From contig JANWJU010000108.1 in NCBI GenBank assembly GCA_025451775.1, positions 1 to 63,743 of the forward strand: a DNA stretch of 63,743 nt. The letters run 5' to 3'. The notes beneath the pieces are model-generated. The model had not been told where the DNA came from and ran no database searches. It saw only the letters and a program-made list of their open reading frames with translations. Each line of letters starts with the position of its first letter. Position 1 is the stretch's first letter. Both the position numbers and the translations under genes were made by a program. Below are positions 39,326 through 49,066 of the stretch, in pieces. The DNA comes from Terriglobales bacterium. GTDB taxonomy: Bacteria > Acidobacteriota > Terriglobia > Terriglobales > SCQP01.

Positions 39326-41836
39326 TTAGCCGCCGCCGCCTATGGCTTGGAAGATGCGACCGAATAAGCCCCGCTTTTTAGGTTGGGGCGGCGCCGGTGC
39401 GGGCGTGGGCGTGGGCAATGTCACCGGTGCCGGGGCGAGTGCCGCGGCAGGCTGGCGCGGTGGCGGCGGCGGGGGTGGGGCCTTCGATCCTCCCAAGCCG
39501 AACAGGTTGAGGGCGCTGGCGATGACCCCATGGGGGAACAAATTGCTGGGATGGAGATGGCAGCTCTGCTTGGGCTCGGTGCCGTCAAGGTAGTAATCGG
39601 TTTCCACCTGGCTGGGCGGACACAGCGGCGTGGCCAACTGTTGGGAGACGGTGTCGATGCGCTCGGCGACCACGCCGGGCGGGGGCGCGAACGGCTGCGG
39701 GTTAGCGTAGGCGGGCAGCTGCACCGCCTCCTTCATGAATTCAGTCCAGATGGGCAGGGCGGCGTGCGCACCTTCGATGTTCAGGTTCTCGTAGTCGTCC
39801 AACCCCACCCAGACCACGCACAGGAGATTGTCGGTGTAGCCGGCGAACCAGGCGTCGTGCGAGGTGCCGGTTTTGCCGGCGGCGGGGGCGAGGAAGCCAT
39901 CGGCGCGCACCCGGACGGCGGTGCCCGAGCTCAGCACCGACTCCATCAGGTCGGTGGTAAGGAACGCGATGCGGGGATCGAGCACCGGCTTGGGCTGAAA
40001 ATTCGGGGTGAAGACGCTGGCGCCGTCGGCGTCGTCGACCGTGTCCACCAGCCGCGGTGTCAGGCGCACGCCGCCGTTGGCGAAGATGGTGTAGGCGCCG
40101 GCCATGGTCAGCGGGGTGGCGGTGTAGGTGCCGATCGCCTCCGACGGCGTGGGCTGGGCGTTGACAATGCCGGCGGCGTGCGCCAGATCGGTCACGGCCG
40201 GCAGGCCGACCTGGACCGCCAGGCTGATGGTGGCATTGTTGAGCGAGTGCTCGAGCGCGGTGCGCAGCGTGACCTCGCCGTAGAATTTGTTTTCGAAGTT
40301 CGCCGGCTGATAGCCGCCGGCGAAGGTGGTGGGCACGTCATCGACGATCGAGGTCTCGGTGAGGGGCGTGAGGTTGGACAACAGGCCCGTCTCCAACGCA
40401 GTGGCGTAGACAAAGGGCTTGAAGATGCTGCCCGTGGGCCGCTCCGCCAACACATGGTTGAGCTGGCTACGGCCGTAGTTGCGGCCCCCGACCAGCGCCA
40501 GCACCGCACCCGTGTGGGGATCGATCGCGATCAACGCGACTTGGGCGCGGGCGGCGCGGGCGCCGGTGCGCGGGACGCGCTCGTGCGCGCGCAGTGCGCC
40601 CAATTCCTTGTCCACCGCCGGCATGCTCAGCGCCACCGCGCGCGCCGCCGCCACCTGCAGATCGGGGTCGAGGGTGGTGTAGATGCGGTAGCTTTGGCCG
40701 CTCAACTCCCGCGGCGAGATATGGTCGCCGATGCGGTCGCGCACCATGTCCACGAAGTAGGGAGCGTCGCTGGCCTCGTTGTTGGCGGGCGCCAGGTGCA
40801 GCGCCGCCGTCTGCGCGCTCGCGGCCTGCGCTGGAGTGATCGAGCGGGCGCGCACCATCGCCTGCAGCACCTCGTCCCGGCGATCGATGGCGCGCTGCGG
40901 ATGGCGGTAAGGGGAATCGAGGTTGGGGCCGTGGATGATGCCGGCGAGCAAGGCGCACTGCGGCAGCGTGAGCTGGCCGATGTCCTCGCCAAAGTAGGCG
41001 TCGGCGGCCTCGCCAAAGCCGTGGATGCTGTAGCTGCCGCGCTGGCCCAAGTAGAGTTGGTTGGCGTAGAGCTCGAAGATCTGCTGCTTGGTCAGCCGCT
41101 GCACCAGCTCGGTGGCCACCAGCGTTTCTTCCAGCTTGCGCTTGATGCCGGCCCAGCCGTGGCGTTCATACCCCAATCCGAAGATGCCCCGCGCCACCTG
41201 CATGGTGATGGTGCTGGCGCCCTGCTCCCGCTGCCCGCTGCGGATGTCGCGGAACGCCGCCGTGGGCACCCGCCACCAGTTCACCGCCCCCTCGTTGAAG
41301 AAATCCCGGTCTTCGATGTCGACCACAGCGTTGATCAGCGTCGGCGGCAAATGCTGGTAGTTGACGATGCGCCGCTTGATGCGGTTGGTCTCGAACAGGG
41401 TGGTGATGACCTCGGGTTCGAGCTGGTAGCTGTTCAGGGGGCTTTGATCGGTGGCGTTATGGATGGCGGCGATCTGGCCGTTTTGAAACTGCACGTCCAC
41501 CGGCAGGGGGGAGCGATAGGCCTCGAGTCCGGGCCGGATCTCGATGGTGTCGCCGGCCAGCGTGTAGCGCCCCACCGGGGAAGGCTCGCTGGCGGCGTAG
41601 CCGGCGCGGCGCAGCCAGGTGCTGAGCAGATCCGGGGAGATGGTTTCGCCCACGGCGATGGTTTTGGGAGCGGCGAAGACCAGGCTGGTGGGACTAAAGA
41701 TGGGGGCGCTCAGGCGGAGGTCAATCACCGCCGCGTAAATGTTGTAGTAGCGAATGAGGATGATGCCGGCGGCCACAAACAGCATGAAACACAGCGTCAG
41801 CAGCGTCCGTCCCACCGGATGCGCCAGCCACCGCAC
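39326..41836 (-). CDS. class A penicillin-binding protein (PBP1-type)
   Basis: An 836-residue bifunctional peptidoglycan synthase: membrane anchor (LLTLCFMLFVAAGIILI, residues 12-28), then glycosyltransferase family 51 with catalytic Glu175 in DIEDRDFF and QGASTITMQVAR. The transpeptidase domain has Ser470 in RPTGSIFK (SxxK), an SLNNA (SxN-type) motif and KTGTSHDAWFAG (KTG). The N-terminal region between anchor and GT resembles the UB2H-like part of PBP1B. The C-terminus is Pro-rich (PPPPPPRQPAAALAPAP), a flexible tail. A single gene, divergent from the radical SAM gene. Confidence 0.93.
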   Translation of the reverse strand: MRWLAHPVGRTLLTLCFMLFVAAGIILIRYYNIYAAVIDLRLSAPIFSPTSLVFAAPKTIAVGETISPDLLSTWLRRAGYAASEPSPVGRYTLAGDTIEIRPGLEAYRSPLPVDVQFQNGQIAAIHNATDQSPLNSYQLEPEVITTLFETNRIKRRIVNYQHLPPTLINAVVDIEDRDFFNEGAVNWWRVPTAAFRDIRSGQREQGASTITMQVARGIFGLGYERHGWAGIKRKLEETLVATELVQRLTKQQIFELYANQLYLGQRGSYSIHGFGEAADAYFGEDIGQLTLPQCALLAGIIHGPNLDSPYRHPQRAIDRRDEVLQAMVRARSITPAQAASAQTAALHLAPANNEASDAPYFVDMVRDRIGDHISPRELSGQSYRIYTTLDPDLQVAAARAVALSMPAVDKELGALRAHERVPRTGARAARAQVALIAIDPHTGAVLALVGGRNYGRSQLNHVLAERPTGSIFKPFVYATALETGLLSNLTPLTETSIVDDVPTTFAGGYQPANFENKFYGEVTLRTALEHSLNNATISLAVQVGLPAVTDLAHAAGIVNAQPTPSEAIGTYTATPLTMAGAYTIFANGGVRLTPRLVDTVDDADGASVFTPNFQPKPVLDPRIAFLTTDLMESVLSSGTAVRVRADGFLAPAAGKTGTSHDAWFAGYTDNLLCVVWVGLDDYENLNIEGAHAALPIWTEFMKEAVQLPAYANPQPFAPPPGVVAERIDTVSQQLATPLCPPSQVETDYYLDGTEPKQSCHLHPSNLFPHGVIASALNLFGLGGSKAPPPPPPPRQPAAALAPAPVTLPTPTPAPAPPQPKKRGLFGRIFQAIGGGG

Positions 41837-41950
41837 CCAGGGCCGTGTTTTGATGGTAATGGTCAGTCCGCGCCCCTCTGTTTTTTCCGATCGCCGCCCG
41901 CAATATTTAAGTTCAGGATACCCCAGCCCCGCGATCTATGATTAAAGGAC

Positions 41951-42982
41951 ATGGTACCCACCCGCGATATCGTCCGCGCATGGGGGGCCCTGCTGCTGGG
42001 TCGTAAACCCGCCCTCTCGATTGAGATCACCAAGGAGTGTCCGCTGCGCTGCCCGGGCTGCTACGCCTTCTCCGAGGGGCACGTCGGCGATGGCGTCAGC
42101 CTGCGCCAACTCCATGATCTGCGCGGCGACGAGTTGATCGCTGGGGTGATGGAGTTGGTCCACCGCCTGCGCCCGTTGCACGTCTCGATCGTGGGCGGCG
42201 ATCCGCTGGTGCGTTACCGCGAGCTCGAAGCCCTGGTGCCGCAACTGCTCGCCACCGGTTTGTTTCTTCAAATTGTCACCAGCGCTTTCCGGCCGCTGCC
42301 GGCCGCCTGGATTGGGCTCGACAACTTCGAATTGGTGGTCTCCATCGACGGTCTGCAACCAGACCACGACGTGCGCCGCAGCCCGGCGACCTATGCCCGG
42401 ATCCTGAAGCACATCGAGCGCCATAGCGTAGTGGTGCACTGCACCGTCACCGCCCCGATGGTGCGCCAGCCCGGCTATCTGGAGTCGTTCATGCGGCAAT
42501 GGTCGGCGAACTCCAACGTCAAAAAGATTTGGATGAGCATCTTCACCCCCCAGCGCGGCGACGTGCTGGAGGAAATTCCTACCACCCGCGAGCGCCAACT
42601 CATCATCGCGGAGTTGTTCCGCCTGCGGCAGCTCTACCCCAAGTTGGACATGCCCCAGGGCTTGGTGGAAGCGCTGGAACATCCGCCCGCCTCGCCAGCG
42701 GAGTGCATCTTCGCGCGTGCCACCACGGTCATCTCAGCCGACTTGAAGAGTGAGATCGGCCCCTGCCAGTTCGGCGGCGATCCCGACTGCTCCCGCTGTG
42801 GCTGCATCGCCTCCATGGGGCTATCCGCCATCGGCGGCTACCGCCTGCCGGGCGGCCTCACCGCCGGCGCCATCTTCCACGCCTCCGCCAACCTGGGCGA
42901 CAAGATCGCCTCCCGCCGCGCCCGCCGGGACGCGGCCCAGGCGGCAACGCTACCGGAGATTCCCATCCGCCGGGCGTCGTAG
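41951..42982 (+). CDS. radical SAM enzyme with C-terminal Cys cluster
   Basis: A 343-residue enzyme with the 4Fe-4S radical-SAM motif CPLRCPGCY (CxxxCxxC, about residues 30-38), HVSIVGGDPLVRYRE (SAM GGDP site) and VVSIDGL. The C-terminal part has further Cys residues (AECIFARA, GPCQFGG, PDCSRCGC) that could hold an auxiliary cluster, as in SPASM or twitch domains. ATG after AAAGGA. The substrate is not evident and no small peptide precursor gene is adjacent, so a peptide-modifying role is only one option. Confidence 0.8.
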   Translation: MVPTRDIVRAWGALLLGRKPALSIEITKECPLRCPGCYAFSEGHVGDGVSLRQLHDLRGDELIAGVMELVHRLRPLHVSIVGGDPLVRYRELEALVPQLLATGLFLQIVTSAFRPLPAAWIGLDNFELVVSIDGLQPDHDVRRSPATYARILKHIERHSVVVHCTVTAPMVRQPGYLESFMRQWSANSNVKKIWMSIFTPQRGDVLEEIPTTRERQLIIAELFRLRQLYPKLDMPQGLVEALEHPPASPAECIFARATTVISADLKSEIGPCQFGGDPDCSRCGCIASMGLSAIGGYRLPGGLTAGAIFHASANLGDKIASRRARRDAAQAATLPEIPIRRAS

Positions 42983-43003
42983 GATGATTCGCGCCGCTGG
43001 GCG

Positions 43004-44701
43004 CTACCAGTCCGCGCGCTCAATCGCGGACATCTCGACCTCGCGCATCGCGCCGGTGGCACGGTCCACTACTTCCACGATGCCCTGGGCTGCCTTCTTC
43101 CCCACCGTGATCCGGCGCGGGATGCCGATCAGGTCGGCGTCCTTGAACTTCACCCCGGCGCGTTCATCGCGATCGTCGAACAGCACGTCCTCGCCTTGGG
43201 CGGTGAGCGCCGCCACCACGCGCTCGCTGGCGGCGGCGATGGCCGCGTCACCCAGGTTGGTGGGGGTCACGATCACCGAGTAGGGCGCGATGGAGCGCGG
43301 CAGCCAGAAGCCACTCTTGTCGCAGTTCTGCTCGATCGCGGCCACCAGGATGCGTTCGATGCCGATGCCGTAGGAGCCCATAATCGGCTCTGCCGCGCTG
43401 CCCGCCTCGTCCTGCACCGAGACGCCCAGCGCGTGGCTGTACTTGCGCCCCAGCTTGAAGATGTGTCCGATCTCGATGGCTTTGGAGACGGTGAGCGGCG
43501 CACCGCATTTGGTACAGGCATTGCCGCTGCGCACCTCGCGCAGGTCGGCCCATTCGGGCGTGAAGTGCTCGCCCGGCGTCACCCCGCGCAGGTGAAAGCC
43601 CTCCCGGTTGGCCCCCACGATTAAATGATGGCGGCCGCGCAAGGCGTGGTCGGCGAGGATGCGCAGCGGACGCCGCGCCTTGACCGGGCCCACCGAGCCC
43701 GGAGGCGCGCCGGTTGCGTCCACGATCTCCTCTGGCCGCGCCGGACGGAACTCCCGCCCACCGAGCGCCGTGCCCAGTTTGGCCTCGCTGGCCTCGTCAT
43801 CGCCCCGCACCACAACCAGCACGGCCTCCGGCCCGGATTCCTCCTCGACCATGTAGACCAGCGATTTAGCCAGCCGTCCGGGGGCTTCACCCGTTAGCGC
43901 GGACACCTCGGCAATGGTGCGCTGGTGGGGGGTGGCAAACTCCTCCGGAGCGCCCCCAGCCGCTTCCGGATCAGCCACCGGCGCCGGGTGCGCCTGGGCC
44001 TTTTCCAGGTTGGCGGCGTAGCCACAAGCGGCGCAGAGCGCCACCAGATCTTCGCCCGCCTCGCCCAACACCATGAACTCCTGCGATTGCGAGCCGCCCA
44101 TGGCCCCCGAGTGGGCCTCGACGGCGACGTAGCGCAGCCCGCAGGCGTCGAAGATGCGGCGGTAGACGCGGTCGTGCTTCTGGTAGCTGACGTCCAGCCC
44201 GGCCTCGTTGAGGTCGAAGCTGTAGGCGTCCTTCATGATGAACTCGCGCACCCGCAGCAGCCCCGAACGCGGCCGCGGCTCGTCGCGGAACTTGGTTTGA
44301 ATCTGGTACCAAATCTGCGGCAACTGTTTGTAGCTGCGCAACTCCTTGGCTGCCAGCGCCGCCATCGCCTCCTCGTGCGTCATGCCCAGGCAGAGGTCGC
44401 GCTGGAAGCGGTCCTTGAGCCGGAATAAATTGCCGCCCATCAACTCCCAGCGTCCACTCGCCTGCCACAACTCGGCGGGATGCAGCGCCGGCATGTGGAA
44501 CTCCTGCGCGATGGTGTCCATCTCGCGCCGCACGATGGCTTGAATCTTCAATAGCGACCGCCACGCCAGCGGCAGGTACTCGTACAAACCCGCCGCCACC
44601 TGGCGGATGTAGCCCGCCCGCAGCAGGAAGATGTGGCTCGCCACCTCGGCGTCGGCGGGTGCTTCGCGCACCGTGGGAATGAAACTCTGGCTCCAGCGCA
44701 T
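43004..44701 (-). CDS. proS: prolyl-tRNA synthetase, bacterial type
   Basis: Charges tRNA-Pro. The 565-residue product has the class II aminoacyl synthetase core ([22 protein letters not shown], motif 2 [27 protein letters not shown]). It has the bacterial-type editing insertion (INS) between motifs 2 and 3, a C-terminal motif 3 ([16 protein letters not shown]) and an anticodon domain. I start at ATG 44701 (RWSQSFIPT), which matches the family; the reading from 44719 adds an AT-rich leader. A single gene, divergent from the FG-GAP genes. Confidence 0.96.
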   Translation of the reverse strand: MRWSQSFIPTVREAPADAEVASHIFLLRAGYIRQVAAGLYEYLPLAWRSLLKIQAIVRREMDTIAQEFHMPALHPAELWQASGRWELMGGNLFRLKDRFQRDLCLGMTHEEAMAALAAKELRSYKQLPQIWYQIQTKFRDEPRPRSGLLRVREFIMKDAYSFDLNEAGLDVSYQKHDRVYRRIFDACGLRYVAVEAHSGAMGGSQSQEFMVLGEAGEDLVALCAACGYAANLEKAQAHPAPVADPEAAGGAPEEFATPHQRTIAEVSALTGEAPGRLAKSLVYMVEEESGPEAVLVVVRGDDEASEAKLGTALGGREFRPARPEEIVDATGAPPGSVGPVKARRPLRILADHALRGRHHLIVGANREGFHLRGVTPGEHFTPEWADLREVRSGNACTKCGAPLTVSKAIEIGHIFKLGRKYSHALGVSVQDEAGSAAEPIMGSYGIGIERILVAAIEQNCDKSGFWLPRSIAPYSVIVTPTNLGDAAIAAASERVVAALTAQGEDVLFDDRDERAGVKFKDADLIGIPRRITVGKKAAQGIVEVVDRATGAMREVEMSAIERADW

Positions 44702-44820
44702 AGAGAAAAATGTTAACACCGCGGGCTGCGGAGCGCGGGCGGGGGGATTTGCAGCCCGTGTGCGTTACCGCTGGCCCTGGGCGGGAGTTTCGTGTATGGT
44801 GTGGGCGAGGTGCAACTGAC

Positions 44821-46281
44821 ATGGGTCTGACACGGCGCAATTGGTTACAAATATCGGCGGGGGTATTCGCGGCTGCGGTTCCGGCACGGTGGGCGCGGGC
44901 GGAGCGCGGCGTGGGCCAAGGCGCGCTGCCGGGCACGGCCGCGGGCGAATCATCGACGACTCTAGCCGCCGCCTATGGCCAATCGCCGTATCCCAGGTTG
45001 CCGATCACCTTTTTCGCCCACCGTCTCGGCACCGACCACTGCGAGAGCGTCTCCGTCATGGACATGAACGGGGATGGGCGGCTCGATATTTTGAGCGGCG
45101 CCTACTGGTACGAAAACCCCGGCGCGGCGGGCGGACCCTGGGCGCGGCATCAGTTCCGCGAGGTGCCGCTGACGGGCGAATTTGTGGACGACTGCGCCGA
45201 GTATCTGATCGACGTGAACAAGAACGGGCGGCTGGATCTGGTGACCTCGAGCTGGCAGCGGGATGGCATCTGGTGGTACGAGAACCCGGGCAAAGCCGAC
45301 GTCATGTGGCAGCCGCATAAGATCTGCAGTTCGATCGATACCGAAGGCATGGTGATCGGCGACCTGATGGGCACGGGCAAGAATCAGGACCTGCTCGCCT
45401 GCCATTACAACAGCAACGGCCTGATCTGGGTGAACTTCTCCGGTCCCGAGCCGGTGGCGCATCAGGTGGGCGCGCGCCTGCCGCTGCCGCCCCGGCCGGC
45501 CCCGCGCGGCGGCGCGGCCGGGCGCCGCGGCGGCCCTGGCCGCCGCGGCCCGCAGTGGCCCACCTCGCTGGGCCAGGGCGATGGCCACGGGGTCGGCATC
45601 GGCGACATCGATGGCGACGGCAAAAACGACATCCTCACCCGCCACGGCTGGTTCAAGAACATCGACGCCAGCCAGAACAAGTGGGAGTTCCGCCCGGAGT
45701 GGGAGCTGAAGGAAGAGGCCGGTTTCCCCATGATCGTCTACGATGTCGATGGCAACGGCCGGCCCGACGTCATCTACGGCAACGGCCACGGCTACGGCTT
45801 GTTCTGGCTGGAACAGCTGGGCAACGGCACCTGGCGCCAGCACCTGATCGACGATTCCGTCTCCCAGGTGCATGCCATCGCCATGGCCGATCTCGACGGC
45901 GACGGACAACTGGAGCTGATCGCCGGCAAGCGCTACCGTGCCGACCCCAACGAAGGCCAGTACGATCCGCTCGCCATCCATTACTACAAGCTCGACCGCG
46001 GCACGCAGCGCTTCACGCGTTTCCCCATCAGCTATAACGGCACCGCCGAGGTGGGCACGACCATCATCCCGGTCGATATCGATGGCGACGGCGACCTCGA
46101 CATCGTCGTGGGCGGCAAGACCGGCGTGCATTGGATCGAGAGCTACCGCATCGGCAACCCCGGTCCGCGCGATGCCGTGCGCGACAAGGAACTGCTGCTC
46201 AACTACGACTGGCCCTTCCCCGGCGAAGGCACCAGCGTCACCCAGCAGAGCGCCCCGGTCGACGACTCGACCCCGCTATAA
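44821..46281 (+). CDS. exported FG-GAP/VCBS propeller protein, copy 1
   Basis: A 486-residue protein. Twin-arginine signal (TRRNWLQISAGVFAAAVPARW). Repeated calcium-binding DxDGDGxxD modules follow: DMNGDGRLDI, DVNKNGRLDLV, DIDGDGKNDI, DVDGNGRPDV, DLDGDGQLEL, DIDGDGDLDI, each followed by an aromatic strand, consistent with a beta-propeller. An Arg/Gly/Pro-rich linker (PRGGAAGRRGGPGRRG) is unique to this copy. It is followed after two bases by a near-duplicate and then by a GH10 xylanase, suggesting a carbohydrate-related exported module. The exact role is unknown. Confidence 0.85.
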   Translation: MGLTRRNWLQISAGVFAAAVPARWARAERGVGQGALPGTAAGESSTTLAAAYGQSPYPRLPITFFAHRLGTDHCESVSVMDMNGDGRLDILSGAYWYENPGAAGGPWARHQFREVPLTGEFVDDCAEYLIDVNKNGRLDLVTSSWQRDGIWWYENPGKADVMWQPHKICSSIDTEGMVIGDLMGTGKNQDLLACHYNSNGLIWVNFSGPEPVAHQVGARLPLPPRPAPRGGAAGRRGGPGRRGPQWPTSLGQGDGHGVGIGDIDGDGKNDILTRHGWFKNIDASQNKWEFRPEWELKEEAGFPMIVYDVDGNGRPDVIYGNGHGYGLFWLEQLGNGTWRQHLIDDSVSQVHAIAMADLDGDGQLELIAGKRYRADPNEGQYDPLAIHYYKLDRGTQRFTRFPISYNGTAEVGTTIIPVDIDGDGDLDIVVGGKTGVHWIESYRIGNPGPRDAVRDKELLLNYDWPFPGEGTSVTQQSAPVDDSTPL

Positions 46282-46283
46282 CC

Positions 46284-47609
46284 ATGAGGCGAACGCGCCG
46301 AGGCTGGTGGCAAGCGTTGACGGGCCTGTTGCCCGCCTACGGCGCGTCCCCCTATCCCAAACTTCCGCTGACGTTTTTCGCCCACCGCCTCGGCACCGAC
46401 CACTGCGAAGGCGTGAGCGTGATGGACTTCAACGGCGACGGCCGGCTGGACATCATCAGCGGGGCCTACTGGTATGAAAACCCGGGGCCGGCGGGCGGGC
46501 CGTGGGTGCGGCGGCAGTTCCGCCTGGTGCCCACGCTCGATGAGCGCGTGACCGACTGCGGCGAGTTCCTGATCGACGTCAACAAGAACGGCCGCCTCGA
46601 TCTGGTCACCTCGGGCTGGCAGCGGGACGGGATGTACTGGTATGAGAACCCCGGGCGCCTGGGCCCGTTGTGGGAGTGCCATAAAATCTGCCACTCCGTC
46701 GACACCGAGGGCATGGCGATCGGGGATCTGCTGGGCACCGGCAAAAACCAGGACGTGGTCGCCTGCCATTACGACAGCAGCGGCCTGATCTGGATCAACT
46801 TCTCCGGCACCGAGCCGGTAGTGCACCAACTCGGCGCGCGCATTCCGCGGCCCGCGCCCAGAACGCCGCCGAAAAACCCGCCTTGGCCGCCGGATTTTGG
46901 CCAGGGCGACGGCCACGGCGTGGGCATCGGCGACCTCGACGGCGATGGCAAGAATGACATTCTGACCCGCCACGGCTGGTTCAAAAATATCGACGCCGCG
47001 CACGACCAGTGGGAGTGGCGTCCGGAGTGGGAGCTGAAGGAGGAGGCCGGATTCCCCATGATCGCCTATGACGTCAACGCCGACGGCGTCATGGATTTCA
47101 TCTACGGCAACGGCCACGACTACGGACTCTACTGGATGGAGCAGCTCGGCCACGGCGCCTGGCGCCAGCACCTCATCGACGACTCCGTATCCCAGGTCCA
47201 CGCCATCGCCATGGCCGACCTCGACGGTGACGGGCAGCCGGAGCTGATCGCCGGCAAACGCTACCGCGCCGATCCCAACCCCGGCCAGTACGACCCGCTC
47301 GCCTTGCACTACTACAAGATCGATCGGCGCACGCAGCGCTTCACCCGCTTTCCCATCAGCTACAACGGCACCGCCGGCGCCGGGACCACCATCATCCCGG
47401 TTGACATTGACGGCGATGGCGACGTGGACATCATCGTCGCCGGCCGTACCGGCGTGCACTGGCTGGAGAGCTACCGCATCGGCAGCCCCGGCCCTCGCGA
47501 CGCCGTGCGCGACAAGGAGCTGCTGTATAACTCCGACTGGCCCTTCGACGGCGAGGGCACCGAGGTCGGCCAGCAGAGCGCGCCCACGGACGACTCAACC
47601 CCGTTGTGA
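46284..47609 (+). CDS. FG-GAP/VCBS propeller protein, copy 2
   Basis: A 441-residue paralogue of the upstream gene with the same module order (DFNGDGRLDI, DVNKNGRLDLV, DLDGDGKNDI, DVNADGVMDF, DLDGDGQPEL, DIDGDGDVDI). The N-terminus (RRTRRGWWQALTGLLPAYGAS) is short and lacks a convincing twin-arginine or Sec signal, unlike copy 1. It may export with copy 1 or stay cytoplasmic, or have lost its leader. The proteins are collinear and closely similar along most of their length. ATG 46284 is two bases after the previous stop, so an operon is clear. Confidence 0.82.
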   Translation: MRRTRRGWWQALTGLLPAYGASPYPKLPLTFFAHRLGTDHCEGVSVMDFNGDGRLDIISGAYWYENPGPAGGPWVRRQFRLVPTLDERVTDCGEFLIDVNKNGRLDLVTSGWQRDGMYWYENPGRLGPLWECHKICHSVDTEGMAIGDLLGTGKNQDVVACHYDSSGLIWINFSGTEPVVHQLGARIPRPAPRTPPKNPPWPPDFGQGDGHGVGIGDLDGDGKNDILTRHGWFKNIDAAHDQWEWRPEWELKEEAGFPMIAYDVNADGVMDFIYGNGHDYGLYWMEQLGHGAWRQHLIDDSVSQVHAIAMADLDGDGQPELIAGKRYRADPNPGQYDPLALHYYKIDRRTQRFTRFPISYNGTAGAGTTIIPVDIDGDGDVDIIVAGRTGVHWLESYRIGSPGPRDAVRDKELLYNSDWPFDGEGTEVGQQSAPTDDSTPL

Positions 47610-47639
47610 CACTCATCAAGCGAATGGAGGAAACCGGAA

Positions 47640-48803
47640 ATGGACATTAGCGCCGAAGGCAAGATTTCAAGGCGAAGCGTACTGGCCAACGGCGCCATGA
47701 TCGCCGCGGGTTTGGCGGTGGCGCCGCTGGCGGCCCGCGCCCAGAGCAAGGCGTCACAGGCCGACACCACGCGCGCGATTACGGGGCGGGACTCGCTCAA
47801 GGCGCATGCGGCGCATCACGGCCTGCTCGCGGGAACGGCCGTCAACGCTCGCGCGCTCGCCACCCAACCCGAGTACGCCCGCGTTCTGGCCGAGCAATAC
47901 GACATCGTCGTCGCGGAAAACGCGATGAAGTGGGGTCCCCTTCGGCCGACGCCTGACACCTTTTTCTTCACCGACGCGGATGCCCTGATGGCCTTCGCCG
48001 CTGAGCACAAGATGAAGGTGCGCGGGCACAACCTCTGCTGGCACTCGCAGCTTCCCACCTGGTTCAACTCGACCGCAACCAAGGAGAATGCTCAACACCT
48101 GCTGGTGAATCACATCACCACCGTCGCCGGGCGCTACCGCGGCAAAATCGAGGCTTGGGACGTGGTCAACGAGGCGGTGCAAGTCTCCGACGGCCGCCCC
48201 GACGGGTTGCGCAATGGACCGTGGATGAAGCTGCTCGGCCCGGAGTACATTGACATCGCTTTCCGCACCGCGCGTCAGGCCGATCCTCATGCGCTGCTCA
48301 CTTACAACGACTACGGCGTGGAAAATGACAGCGACGATGCCGGGAAAAAGCGGGCGGCGGTGCTGGCGCTGATGCGTGGAATGAAGGCCCGCAAGACTCC
48401 GCTGGACGCGCTCGGCATTCAGTCCCACATTCACGCCGGCGGTTCTTTTGGCTCAGGCATTCGCGACTTCATGGCCAGCGCCCGGGACCTGGGACTGAAA
48501 ATCTTTCTGACCGAAATGGACGTCAATTCAAGCAATCTGACTGACAACGACATCGCGCACGTCGACCAAGCCGTCGCCGCGACCTACCGCGACTACCTGA
48601 CGACAACCTTGGCCGAGCCTGCCGTCGCCGCCATGCTCACCTGGGGGTTCACCGACAGGTACACCTGGCTGGGTGGCGGCCGCAGGGGGCAGCAGCCGAG
48701 CCATCCGCAGCGGCCCTTGCCCTTTGACGCCAACTACCAGCCGACGGACGCCTTCTTTGCCATCCGCGACGCCTTCGACCATCGCCAGACGCGACAGGCC
48801 TGA
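47640..48803 (+). CDS. exported GH10 endo-1,4-beta-xylanase
   Basis: A 387-residue glycoside hydrolase family 10 enzyme that cuts beta-1,4-xylan. Twin-arginine signal (ISRRSVLANGAMIAAG). GH10 landmarks: AENAMKW (92-98), GHNLCWHSQLPTWF, acid/base Glu178 in WDVVNEAV, THIHAGG-like (QSHIHAGG) and nucleophile Glu292 in LTEMDVN. The C-terminus reads LTWGFTDRYTWL as expected. It follows the second FG-GAP gene by 30 bases with an AGGAGG-like site. The three exported proteins probably form a plant-polysaccharide unit. Confidence 0.93.
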   Translation: MDISAEGKISRRSVLANGAMIAAGLAVAPLAARAQSKASQADTTRAITGRDSLKAHAAHHGLLAGTAVNARALATQPEYARVLAEQYDIVVAENAMKWGPLRPTPDTFFFTDADALMAFAAEHKMKVRGHNLCWHSQLPTWFNSTATKENAQHLLVNHITTVAGRYRGKIEAWDVVNEAVQVSDGRPDGLRNGPWMKLLGPEYIDIAFRTARQADPHALLTYNDYGVENDSDDAGKKRAAVLALMRGMKARKTPLDALGIQSHIHAGGSFGSGIRDFMASARDLGLKIFLTEMDVNSSNLTDNDIAHVDQAVAATYRDYLTTTLAEPAVAAMLTWGFTDRYTWLGGGRRGQQPSHPQRPLPFDANYQPTDAFFAIRDAFDHRQTRQA

Positions 48804-48883
48804 GAGCCCGGGCACAGTGGGCGGCGACAGGCGCCTAGCGGAGCGGGGCAAGGTCTCGTAGAATAGAGCCTGCCCTGCTTCGG

Positions 48884-48959
48884 GCCGACGTAGCTCAGTT
48901 GGTAGAGCGGCTGATTCGTAATCAGCAGGTCTCCGGTTCAAGCCCGGACGTCGGCTCCA
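48884..48959 (+). tRNA. tRNA-Thr (anticodon CGT)
   Basis: A 76-base gene starting GCCGACGTAGCTCAGTTGGT and ending CGTCGGC-T-CCA. Anticodon stem GCTGA/TCAGC encloses TTCGTAA, anticodon CGT. T-arm CCGGTTCAAGCCCGG. CCA is encoded. A TAGAAT -10 box at 48859-48864 suggests its own promoter. Confidence 0.97.
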
Positions 48960-49007
48960 GACCTCGGCACTACGCCAACCACCCGTGTCGGTGATTGTTG
49001 TCCCGGG

Positions 49008-49040
49008 CGCTCTGCTCGTGGCATCTCCATGCTGCCTCCA
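49008..49040 (-). repeat. dispersed repeat B, copy 2 (intergenic)
   Basis: Matches 33999-34031 at 32 of 33 positions. Here it stands between tRNA-Thr and osmC with no coding role, directly upstream of the osmC start region. The flanks differ from those in the oligopeptidase. Confidence 0.75.
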
Positions 49041-49066
49041 CCTGCATCCCAATCGGCGAGGCTTCT

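Noticed and set aside
44821-47609. Assembly artefact behind the two FG-GAP genes
   Set aside because: The copies differ in many codons, in the linker and at the N-terminus, so they are true paralogues.
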